Assembly: GCA_964462125.1 (NCBI GenBank)
Contig: CAYWXT010000150.1
Span: 1-13,408, forward strand
Length of the DNA stretch: 13,408 bases
Reading direction: 5' to 3'
DNA from: JAWLFY01 sp964462125
GTDB taxonomy: Bacteria > Planctomycetota > Planctomycetia > Pirellulales > Pirellulaceae
Of the stretch, positions 6,593-13,408 are shown piece after piece (the stretch's first letter is position 1; each line of letters begins with the position of its first letter). The notes below the pieces were generated by a model. That model made no database searches. It saw only the letters and a list, made by a program, of their open reading frames with translations, and was not told the DNA's origin. The translations under genes and the position numbers were made by a program.

Positions 6593-9500
6593 CTACGGCT
6601 CTACCCGCTCGCCGCCGGCCCGAGTGATCCGCTTGGCGAGCTCCTCCCAGTCAACTGGATCCATCGCGTGAACCGACCCGTCGGCCATCAGGTAATTCAG
6701 CGGTTGACCTTTGAACGGAGCCGCCTGCTTGGCGTCCTCCGGCTTTTCGTATGGCAGATCCTGCGGTTGGGTCCAAGGGACTGAAGCTCGGCTCTCGACG
6801 ATCAACAGCGTATTGGTAGTGCCATCCTGCAGGTCACGGAACTGATGTCCCTCTTTCTCGCCAAGGGCCGACTGCTTGCCGGCGAAGCCCTGGTAGTGGG
6901 TGAGGCCCACTTCGGAGTCGCCCGGTTCGGGGTCACCTCCAAAAGGATCGTCCGCTCCAGGTGGATCCGCGAATGGACTGCGATACACCTCCGGCATCTC
7001 CGAGAGCAGCGTCTGGTTATGCTCGCTGTCCCACGGCTCATGAAAGCGGTATTGTTCGTAAAGCTCGCTCTCGCCAATGAACGGCAGAATCGCGACCCGC
7101 CAACTGAAAGGTTCGACCTCTTTCTCGTCGACCCTCCGAGCCCCCTCCAGTTTTCCGGCCGAAGCGGGAAAACTTCCGTAGGTGTCGTGGAAGTTATGGA
7201 ACGCCAGTCCGATTAGCTTGAGATGGTTCTTCGACCTTGTCTGCAGAGCGGCCTGCAGGGCGGCGTCGACGGCTCTCAATGAAAGCGAATCGGTACGTGA
7301 ACCCTGCATCGGGAGCGCTCGCAACAGTTGAGCGATCGCCATGGTCATTCCCGGGTCCTTGCCGCGGAGCAACTTCCGTGCGTCATCCATCGTTCGCGGA
7401 ATGTCGCCCTCTCGCTCCAGGACCAAGACTTCGCCGACGAACGGGGAGCCGTCATCACGATCTGCTTGGGGACGTTCCGTGACACCCTCAGGAATGTCGC
7501 GTAACTGGAGCACCAGTTCACCCCCTGGCCGGAATTTGAATTGACCGACCTTTCGCCGTCGCTCCGCCTCCGCAAAATCGCCCTCGATCGTCTCGTACAG
7601 AGTGATTCGTGATCGTTCTCCGTCCTGATCTACGGAATACTCGCCGCTGCTAACCTGGCCAGTGCCGTAGCTCAAGTGGTACTTGTCCCGCTCGAAAGCA
7701 ACCACCATCGCCAAGCGGCTCGGATCGCGACCGGTCACGTTCATGCTGACCACCTGCCAAACGCCGAGCAGCCGTTCGTCCGTGCCCTCGTCAACGCCTC
7801 CTTCACCGACCCCGAACCGCTGACCGAACGTGCCCATACTGGCATTCTCACTCCGCTCTCTTGAACGCCGATACGTCTGCAGTGCCTGGCCAACCCATTC
7901 AGGTTGTCCTTCTGCCAGCGCGACCACTCCGGCTTCCGTGCGTGGAATGTCACCGACACGTTCAAGCTCGACCAACATGGGAAAAATATCCATCGGCATC
8001 GCCCCCGCATCAGCTGAACGAGACTGTCCAGACGTGAACTCCAAGGTCGCCTTTTCCTCGCTGCCCAGCTTCACGAATCCACGTACCTCGACTCCGGTCG
8101 GAAGTACCGCGAACTGAATCAGGCTGATGGAATCCCGATCATCGTGCGACAGACTGAAGACGCCCGCTTCCGTAGGCTTCCCCTGACGGAAAGTGGAGAC
8201 CCGGCCACCGTCGAAGAAGAACAGCCCCTCGTTGACGTTGACGTCGACCGCGCTTCCCGCAGCGTGCTGAGAAACAACGCGCCAGACGCCCTGCAGCCGC
8301 GATTGATGCTCCATGAGGGTTTCCCGGGCGTCATCATCTTCAGCGCTGCTGGGCGTGTTCGCCCGCCCCGGTTCCTTCCCACCGTCGCCCTCTGGCTGAA
8401 TTTCGATGTCGCTGGCGTCGGGGACGGTCATCGAGATCTGCGAGCCGTCCGGTTTTTTGATCGTGATCGTGATCCCGCACAGAAATCCGACCAGGAGCCC
8501 GAGCAATCCCGCCGCGATCGCGACCGAGAGGGGGACCCGTCGCCGCGGTTTCCCTTCAGCTTGCGGGTTTGAGATTGCTGGCGTTTGCGCCGTCTCTCTG
8601 TCGCGCTGATCGCGCGTCCGAGCCTCGGCGACCAGATGTTTCAAGTCACTCCCGTCCGCGAAAGCGGCAAGTGTTCCGGCGACCGCTTGCGGACTCTGCG
8701 GCCGCTTGTCTGGATCCTTGGCCAACAGCGACTCGACCAGCTTGATCAGTTGTGCCGGCGCACCGGGTAGGAAATCCGCCAAACTCGGCGGCCGCTGCGA
8801 GACGTGCGCCGTCATCTTGGCAAACGCGGTCGAGTACTCACGACCGGTGAACGGAGCTCGGCCGGTCAGCAGCGTGAACAGCGTGCAGCCGAGGGAATAG
8901 AGGTCGGCGCGCACGTCGACCGAGCGGCTGTCGGTGACCTGCTCCGGCGCCACGTAGTCAGCCGTCCCCATCGTCTGCCCCGTGCCGGTCATCCCCGCCC
9001 CAGACATTTCCGCCTGTTCGTCGCCGTCGATCTGAAAACGGGCCAGCCCTAGATCGAGCAGCTTCACCTCGCCTGCTTGGCTGAGCATGATGTTCGATGG
9101 CTTCACGTCCCGATGGACGAAACCTTGGCGGCTGGTGTAGTCGAGCGCCGCGGCGACTTGACGACCGATTTCGCAGGCGTCAGCGACGGCCAGCGGTCCG
9201 ATGCGGGAGACCAACTCGCCGAGATCGAAGCCGTCGATGTATTCGGTCACCAGCACCGCCGTTCCGTCGACCTCTCGGGCATCGTGGGCGGTGACGATGT
9301 TGGGGTGACTCAACTTGCCGACCGCGCGCATCTCAGCGTCGAATCGATCGCGCATCCGCGGGTCCGCCAGCCGGTGGCCGGCCAAGATTTTCAACGCCGC
9401 CTCCCGCCTGAGCTTGGTGTGCCGGGCGAGAAAAACGGTCCCCATCCCGCCACGCCCCAACGGCCGGACGACTTCGTACTCTCCGATCGTTTGCGGCAAA

Positions 9501-9790
9501 CGGTCCGAGAGGTCATCGTCGGTCGCCTCGCCCCCCTTGGCCAACGCCCCGAGCGCCTTAGCGACTGCTACCTGGCAATCGGGCTCGTCGTCGAACACGG
9601 CCAGCTCATCGGGTTCGCGGAGCGATGTAATCAGCGAGTCCTCCCCGTCCTGGATCGTCTCCAGTTCCGATGTGCACGCCTCGCAGCTGCGGACGTGGTT
9701 AAAGAGTTCGTCGCTCTGTTCGTCACTCAGCCGCCCGTGGGCCAAGGCCTGCAAGCGTTCAGCGGTGGGGCATTGCGTCGCCATCATCAT
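6593..9790 (-). CDS. Receptor-like Ser/Thr protein kinase with zinc-finger, two TIGR03067-type and DUF1559-like domains
   Basis: The product is 1065 residues. Order of parts: an HxxxCxxC finger (His32, Cys36, Cys39) like anti-sigma zinc domains; a complete Hanks-type kinase (about 103-380) with LGRGGMGTVF (111-120), Lys134, Glu153, HRDVKPSN (226-233), DLG (246-248, for DFG), APE (281-283) and Arg363; a basic PRRR then one membrane helix (about 420-442); two domains resembling planctomycete TIGR03067 (about 496-618 and 672-802), each starting L-x-GVW-x-VVS and ending GDIPRT; and a DUF1559-like domain (about 851-1043), from NHLKLIGLAFHNFHD to MADGSV. The kinase should face the cytoplasm and the rest the periplasm. 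All catalytic residues are present, so it is probably active; target and ligand are unknown. DUF1559 normally follows a prepilin leader, absent here. Three ATG codons in a row (9790-9782) leave the start uncertain by two residues; AGGAG lies 6 nt before the first. Mfd lies upstream, 212 bp away on the same strand. Confidence 0.92.
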   Translation of the reverse strand: MMMATQCPTAERLQALAHGRLSDEQSDELFNHVRSCEACTSELETIQDGEDSLITSLREPDELAVFDDEPDCQVAVAKALGALAKGGEATDDDLSDRLPQTIGEYEVVRPLGRGGMGTVFLARHTKLRREAALKILAGHRLADPRMRDRFDAEMRAVGKLSHPNIVTAHDAREVDGTAVLVTEYIDGFDLGELVSRIGPLAVADACEIGRQVAAALDYTSRQGFVHRDVKPSNIMLSQAGEVKLLDLGLARFQIDGDEQAEMSGAGMTGTGQTMGTADYVAPEQVTDSRSVDVRADLYSLGCTLFTLLTGRAPFTGREYSTAFAKMTAHVSQRPPSLADFLPGAPAQLIKLVESLLAKDPDKRPQSPQAVAGTLAAFADGSDLKHLVAEARTRDQRDRETAQTPAISNPQAEGKPRRRVPLSVAIAAGLLGLLVGFLCGITITIKKPDGSQISMTVPDASDIEIQPEGDGGKEPGRANTPSSAEDDDARETLMEHQSRLQGVWRVVSQHAAGSAVDVNVNEGLFFFDGGRVSTFRQGKPTEAGVFSLSHDDRDSISLIQFAVLPTGVEVRGFVKLGSEEKATLEFTSGQSRSADAGAMPMDIFPMLVELERVGDIPRTEAGVVALAEGQPEWVGQALQTYRRSRERSENASMGTFGQRFGVGEGGVDEGTDERLLGVWQVVSMNVTGRDPSRLAMVVAFERDKYHLSYGTGQVSSGEYSVDQDGERSRITLYETIEGDFAEAERRRKVGQFKFRPGGELVLQLRDIPEGVTERPQADRDDGSPFVGEVLVLEREGDIPRTMDDARKLLRGKDPGMTMAIAQLLRALPMQGSRTDSLSLRAVDAALQAALQTRSKNHLKLIGLAFHNFHDTYGSFPASAGKLEGARRVDEKEVEPFSWRVAILPFIGESELYEQYRFHEPWDSEHNQTLLSEMPEVYRSPFADPPGADDPFGGDPEPGDSEVGLTHYQGFAGKQSALGEKEGHQFRDLQDGTTNTLLIVESRASVPWTQPQDLPYEKPEDAKQAAPFKGQPLNYLMADGSVHAMDPVDWEELAKRITRAGGERVEP

Positions 9791-9796
9791 CGGTTT

Positions 9797-9801
9797 CTCC
9801 T
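9797..9801 (-). promoter_or_regulatory. Ribosome binding site of the large kinase gene
   Basis: AGGAG on the minus strand lies 6 nt before the first of three consecutive ATG codons, and 9 and 12 nt before the second and third. It favours the first or second ATG. Confidence 0.6.
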
Positions 9802-9868
9802 GTGAATCGCCAGTTTACGAGCGTGCGGGGCAGGGAAGGAAAGATTTCCCCCCAAGAGAAGAACGCAG

Positions 9869-9879
9869 GTGTCTGACAC
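9869..9879. repeat. Perfect 11-bp palindrome GTGTC-T-GACAC
   Basis: GTGTCTGACAC is an inverted repeat around one central base, about 80 bp upstream of the kinase start. It could be an operator half or core. From memory, a very similar motif recurs as part of dispersed short repeats in planctomycetes and other environmental genomes, which I cannot verify here. Confidence 0.35.
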
Positions 9880-9903
9880 GAGATGTTGCGCCAGATTCTC
9901 GTT

Positions 9904-9922
9904 CCCACGCCCGCCCCCTCCC
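9904..9922 (-). promoter_or_regulatory. G-quadruplex motif on the sense strand upstream of the kinase
   Basis: The minus strand reads GGG-A-GGGGG-C-GGG-CGT-GGG: four runs of at least three G with loops of 1, 1 and 3 nt. This meets the standard G4 consensus and predicts a stable parallel fold. It lies 114-132 nt before the kinase start, in the promoter or leader, and downstream of mfd. A C-rich tract on the plus strand continues to about 9965. Confidence 0.6.
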
Positions 9923-9976
9923 TCGCGCACGCTCGCCTCCCGCGCGCACGCCCCCATCATCCCTCCGTTCGCCCAA

Positions 9977-9998
9977 TGCCGTCCGTTTTGGAACGGCA
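9977..9998 (-). terminator. Hairpin just after the mfd stop
   Basis: TGCCGT pairs with ACGGCA (6 bp), extended by CC/GG across a bulged A, with a GTTTT loop on the plus strand. It begins 4 nt beyond the mfd stop. On the transcribed strand it is followed only by TT and then G-rich sequence, so it is not a classical intrinsic terminator. It may define the mfd mRNA end. Confidence 0.4.
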
Positions 9999-10002
9999 CA
10001 GG

Positions 10003-13000
10003 CTAGCGGAAATACAGCAGCGAGCGAGCGAGTTGCAGCCAGGCGGCTCCCGCCGGGTCGCTCATATCAAAGCCCTTGGTCGGAACGAAGGCGCGGCGGC
10101 GGTCGACGATCCGTACGGGAACCGAAGCCCGCTCGGAGAGCTGTTCGATCCGCCGGCGGTCGCTGTAGTGCAATACAAGAAAACGGGGGTCATTCGTGAT
10201 CGCGCCGATTTGCCAGGCGGCGGCGTCGAGTTTGAGCTCCGACAACTCCAGCATCCGCTCGGCCGGCGGCGGCAGCGCTCCGAACCGATCGAGCAGTTCG
10301 TCTCGAATCTCCACGATCTGGCCCGCCTCGCCAATCTTGGCAATCCGCCGATAGAGATCGATTTTGTGCCTCATGTTCGGCACGTAGTCGTCGGGCAAAT
10401 AGGCCTCCACCGGCAGATCGATGTCGACGTCGGCGGAAAGTCGCGGCGGCAGGTTCTGAACCTGGCGGACGGCGTCCTCGAGAAGTTGACAGTACATCTC
10501 GTAGCCGATCGCAGCGATGTGCCCGCTCTGTTGGCTGCCGAGCAGATTGCCGGCGCCGCGAATTTCCAAGTCGCGCATCGAGATCGCGAAGCCGGCCCCC
10601 ATCTGGCTGAATTCTTCGATCGCCCGCAGACGCTGGCTCGCCTCCGGCGTCAGGTGCTTGCGGGGAGAGACCAGGACATAGCAATAGGCTTGGTGCTTGT
10701 AACGTCCGACGCGGCCCCGCAGCTGATGCAGATCGCTGAGTCCGTAATGGTCGCCCTCATCGACGAACATCGTGTTGGCGTTCGGGATGTCGAGCCCGCT
10801 TTCGATGATCGTCGTGGCCAGCAACAGGTCGAACTTATGCTCGATGAAATCGACCATCACCCGTTCGAGTTCGCCTTCCGCCATCTGCCCGTGCCCGATC
10901 CCGACCCGGACTTCCGGGGCCACGTCGCGAATTTTCTCGGCGATTCGGTGCATGTCGCCGATGCGGTTGTGGACGAAATAGATTTGGCCGCCCCGGTTCA
11001 GCTCCCGGACGATCGCCGTCCGCATCCGTTTCTCGTCCCACCGTGTGACCTGTGTTTCCACCGCTAACCTTTCGGCCGGCGGGGTTTCCAGGTTGCTGAT
11101 GTCGCGCACGCCGACCAACGCCATGTGCAGCGTCCGCGGGATGGGAGTGGCCGACAGGGTGATCACGTCGACGTTGCTGTGCCGCGTTTTGAGTCGTTCC
11201 TTCACCTCGACGCCGAAACGTTGCTCCTCGTCGATGATCAAGAGTCCCAAGTTGGCGAAGCTGACGTCCTTGCTGGCCAGGCGGTGCGTTCCGATCACGA
11301 TGTCGATCTTACCCGCCTTGATCTGTTTGACCGTTTCCCGCTGCTCGGCCGCACTGCAAAATCGGCTCAACTTGGCGATCTCCACCGGGAACTCGGCCAT
11401 CCGATTGCGGAAACTGTGATAGTGCTGCTCGGCCAACACGGTCGTCGGGACGAGCATGGCGACCTGGTAACCGCTGAGGACCGCCTTGAACGCGGCGCGC
11501 ATCGCGAGCTCGGTCTTGCCAAAACCTACGTCCCCACAGATCAGACGGTCCATCGGCCGGCTCGATTCCATGTCGTCCTTGATCGCGTCGATGGCGGTCA
11601 GTTGGTCGCGGGTCTCGGTGTAGGGGAAACTGGCGTCGAATTGCTTTTGCCAAGCGGTGTCGGGGTCAAAGCTGATGCCACGGCGGGCCATGCGAGCGGC
11701 TTGCATCTCGAGCAGCTCGCTGGCCATATCGGTGACGGCGGACTCCGCCGCCTTCCGCTGGGATTTCCAAAGCTGCCCCCCAATCTTGGCGAGCTTCGGC
11801 CGATTCTTAGTCCCCCCGACGTACCGCTGGACCAGACTGATCCGGGAGGCGGGGACGTAGACCTTGGTCCCGCCGTCGAATTCGATCACCAAGTGTTCGA
11901 GGTGTTGGCCACCCTTTTCGATCTGCTCCAGGCCGCGGTACAGCCCGATCCCGTGGGACAGGTGCACAACCAGATCCCCAGGCTCGAGCTGCATCGAGCT
12001 GTCGATCGGTTTGCCGCGAGCTCGTACCTTTCGGCGGCGGACCGGGCTGCGGTGAAACAGCTCCGCCCCGGTCAGCACCAGGACACCGGCATCGACCAGC
12101 CGGAACCCACCGCTGAGATCGGCCACCTGCAGCTGCATCCGACCCCGTCGTGCCGCCTCGGTCTCCCGCAACAGTTCGCTCAGCCGCTCGGCATCGGCGG
12201 GGGTGTCGCCGACAACGATCACGTCATGGTCGGCGGCAACCTCATCGACACGCTTGGTTGTCTCCTCCAGCGCCCCAGCGAAACTGTCCGCCGAGCCGGA
12301 CCCCAGGTCGATCACGTCCCCCCCACCCGACTCGGCAAGCGACGTCGCCGTGACCACGCGATGGCTCTTGAGCGACGCGAGCAACTCGGGCAGGTCGACG
12401 AATCGCGAGGGGTTAGCGGTCCGGGCAAGAAGGGCCTGGGCCGACCTCTGGGCCTCGGCGGGGTCGACCAGGACGATGATGGTGTCGTCGGGAAGGTAAT
12501 CCGTGATCGGGCCCACGCCTCGCGAGGCTGCCGCCCGGCCGTCACCAGGCTCCGCAGCCTCATCCGGTTCCGGTTGAAATTCACCGCCGATCGCGGCCAC
12601 CTTGATGTGGTCTCGCGACTCGATGCTCCGTTGGCTCCCCGGATCAAACCGCCGGATCGATTCGATTTCATCCCCGAACCACTCGACACGAACTGGTTGG
12701 GGCTGGTCAGGCGAATAGACATCAAGCAGGCCGCCGCGGGTGGCAAACTCCCCGGGGAACTGGACCGCGGTCGTGGCGGCAAACCCCGCTTCGGCGAGCC
12801 AGCGACGCACCTCCTCCGGTTCAATCAACTGGCCGACTCTCAACGTCTGGGTCGAGTTCGCCAGCCGCTCCGGGGTCGGTACCCGCTGCATCGCGGCCCC
12901 GACATAGGCGGTCACCACCAGGGGCTCGGGGGAACTCGAATCTCGCCCCCGCAACTGCTGCAAGACCTGAAGCCGCTCGGCAAAGTCCGCGTCGCGGACT

Positions 13001-13311
13001 GAACCGCCCGCACCGTCCCCGGAGGCGAGGGGCAACGACACGACGTCGGCCAAACCGAAGCAGCGCGCGTCCCCGGCCACAACATCCGCGTCGGCCGCAT
13101 GCGGGAGCAACACCAGCAGATGGGGCGTGTGCCGGGCAAGGGTGGCCGCGAGCAACCCTCGCAGCCCTCCCCAAACCCCCGAAAATGCTGGCGGAGTATC
13201 CCAATTGGCGGTGCCCAGGCGCGCACCGACCGCCGCGGACTCGTCCAAACAGCGAGCCAGATCGGCGAGCGTTCGTGGGGAGGTCGAGGTGGTCAGGTTC
13301 AAGAGCGACAA
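10003..13311 (-). CDS. mfd: Transcription-repair coupling factor Mfd
   Basis: The product is 1102 residues from a TTG at 13311, slightly shorter than E. coli Mfd. Mfd displaces RNA polymerase stalled at DNA lesions and recruits UvrA for nucleotide excision repair. The N-terminal UvrB-like part (about 1-250) includes FPGEFATRGGLLDVYSPDQ and VEWFGDEIESIRRFD. A divergent linker domain follows, then the polymerase-interacting domain (about 440-500, starting LEPGDLVVHLSHGIGLYRG). The translocase has Walker A GDVGFGKT (593-600), DEEQ (694-697), SATPIPRT (720-727), a second RecA-like lobe with TTIIESGLDIPN, and motif VI QLRGRVGR (863-870). The C-terminal TRCF domain (about 965-1070) contains the PNMRHKIDLYRR segment. 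All ATPase motifs are intact. The start is uncertain: no ATG occurs before residue 141, and the frame stays open to the right window edge, so the true start could lie slightly upstream. GGAG is only 3 nt before this TTG; TTG at codon 4 is an alternative. Confidence 0.96.
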   Translation of the reverse strand: MSLLNLTTSTSPRTLADLARCLDESAAVGARLGTANWDTPPAFSGVWGGLRGLLAATLARHTPHLLVLLPHAADADVVAGDARCFGLADVVSLPLASGDGAGGSVRDADFAERLQVLQQLRGRDSSSPEPLVVTAYVGAAMQRVPTPERLANSTQTLRVGQLIEPEEVRRWLAEAGFAATTAVQFPGEFATRGGLLDVYSPDQPQPVRVEWFGDEIESIRRFDPGSQRSIESRDHIKVAAIGGEFQPEPDEAAEPGDGRAAASRGVGPITDYLPDDTIIVLVDPAEAQRSAQALLARTANPSRFVDLPELLASLKSHRVVTATSLAESGGGDVIDLGSGSADSFAGALEETTKRVDEVAADHDVIVVGDTPADAERLSELLRETEAARRGRMQLQVADLSGGFRLVDAGVLVLTGAELFHRSPVRRRKVRARGKPIDSSMQLEPGDLVVHLSHGIGLYRGLEQIEKGGQHLEHLVIEFDGGTKVYVPASRISLVQRYVGGTKNRPKLAKIGGQLWKSQRKAAESAVTDMASELLEMQAARMARRGISFDPDTAWQKQFDASFPYTETRDQLTAIDAIKDDMESSRPMDRLICGDVGFGKTELAMRAAFKAVLSGYQVAMLVPTTVLAEQHYHSFRNRMAEFPVEIAKLSRFCSAAEQRETVKQIKAGKIDIVIGTHRLASKDVSFANLGLLIIDEEQRFGVEVKERLKTRHSNVDVITLSATPIPRTLHMALVGVRDISNLETPPAERLAVETQVTRWDEKRMRTAIVRELNRGGQIYFVHNRIGDMHRIAEKIRDVAPEVRVGIGHGQMAEGELERVMVDFIEHKFDLLLATTIIESGLDIPNANTMFVDEGDHYGLSDLHQLRGRVGRYKHQAYCYVLVSPRKHLTPEASQRLRAIEEFSQMGAGFAISMRDLEIRGAGNLLGSQQSGHIAAIGYEMYCQLLEDAVRQVQNLPPRLSADVDIDLPVEAYLPDDYVPNMRHKIDLYRRIAKIGEAGQIVEIRDELLDRFGALPPPAERMLELSELKLDAAAWQIGAITNDPRFLVLHYSDRRRIEQLSERASVPVRIVDRRRAFVPTKGFDMSDPAGAAWLQLARSLLYFR

Positions 13312-13315
13312 GGGC

Positions 13316-13332
13316 TCCGGTCGGAAACCGGA
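13316..13332 (-). promoter_or_regulatory. Hairpin covering the possible mfd ribosome site
   Basis: TCCGGT and ACCGGA form a 6-bp stem with a 5-nt loop ending 4 nt before the TTG at 13311. The GGAG that could serve as Shine-Dalgarno overlaps the downstream arm, so folding would hide it. Farther upstream, an A/T-rich tract (13355-13361) and GTATC-GT-GATAC (13362-13373) may belong to the promoter; no clear -35/-10 pair was found. Confidence 0.35.
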
Positions 13333-13408
13333 TCGGGTGGTGGAAGGGTCCGCTAAAAAAAGTATCGTGATACGCCCCCGTTGGCTACCGAGCGGGGCGA
13401 AGGCATTG

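Noticed and set aside
9077..9805. A 242-codon plus-strand open frame opposite the kinase domain
   Set aside because: It is antisense to a clear Hanks kinase with all motifs; no family resemblance.
9883..11067. A 394-codon plus-strand open frame over the mfd 3' end
   Set aside because: It is a shadow of mfd; composition is biased and no domain is visible.
11125..13002. A 625-codon open frame on the plus strand opposite mfd
   Set aside because: It lies antisense to conserved Mfd motifs, has no recognisable domain and an Arg/Asp/Gly/His-skewed composition, and is explained by third-position GC bias.

Overview
The window is GC-rich bacterial chromosome that most resembles a planctomycete, probably of the Pirellulaceae type. 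This rests on protein families largely confined to or expanded in that phylum: a Tat-exported DUF1571 protein, an exported Cys-type sulfatase, a receptor-like Ser/Thr kinase carrying TIGR03067-type and DUF1559 domains, and an APH-like kinase of variant motif. Shine-Dalgarno sites are weak or absent at several genes. All identities come from reading translations; no database was searched.

Layout, left to right. (1) 1-2264, minus strand: a RegB/PrrB-like redox-sensing histidine kinase is followed 21 bp downstream by an aminoglycoside-phosphotransferase-fold kinase cut by the left edge; the pair looks like an operon. (2) 2265-2697: divergent intergenic region. (3) 2698-3570, plus strand: DUF1571 protein with a twin-arginine signal. 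It converges on (4) 3585-5042, minus strand, a secreted sulfatase; only 14 bp separate the two stop codons. (5) 5152-6168, minus: an HDOD-domain protein. (6) 6169-6592: non-coding region with a GC hairpin and a 17-unit heptanucleotide tandem array (6464-6582) ending 10 bp beyond the stop of the next gene. (7) 6593-9790, minus: a 1065-residue membrane Ser/Thr kinase with an N-terminal HxxxCxxC finger, one membrane segment, two TIGR03067-type domains and a terminal DUF1559-like domain. (8) 9791-10002: intergenic region with a sense-strand G-quadruplex motif and palindromic elements. (9) 10003-13311, minus: the transcription-repair coupling factor Mfd, near complete or complete, with an uncertain non-ATG start.

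Most of the window is ordinary: repair (Mfd) and secreted catabolism (sulfatase). The signalling genes deserve the attention. The histidine kinase keeps both RegB redox-sensing devices, the GGxxNPF quinone loop and a cysteine after the H-box, and is coupled to an uncharacterised small-molecule-kinase-like gene. The large kinase joins a cytoplasmic kinase to planctomycete surface-type domains in one chain. It has lost both the prepilin leader and the histidine of the H-X9-DG signature usually seen with DUF1559. No CRISPR array, tRNA, rRNA, insertion sequence, prophage or toxin-antitoxin pair was seen.
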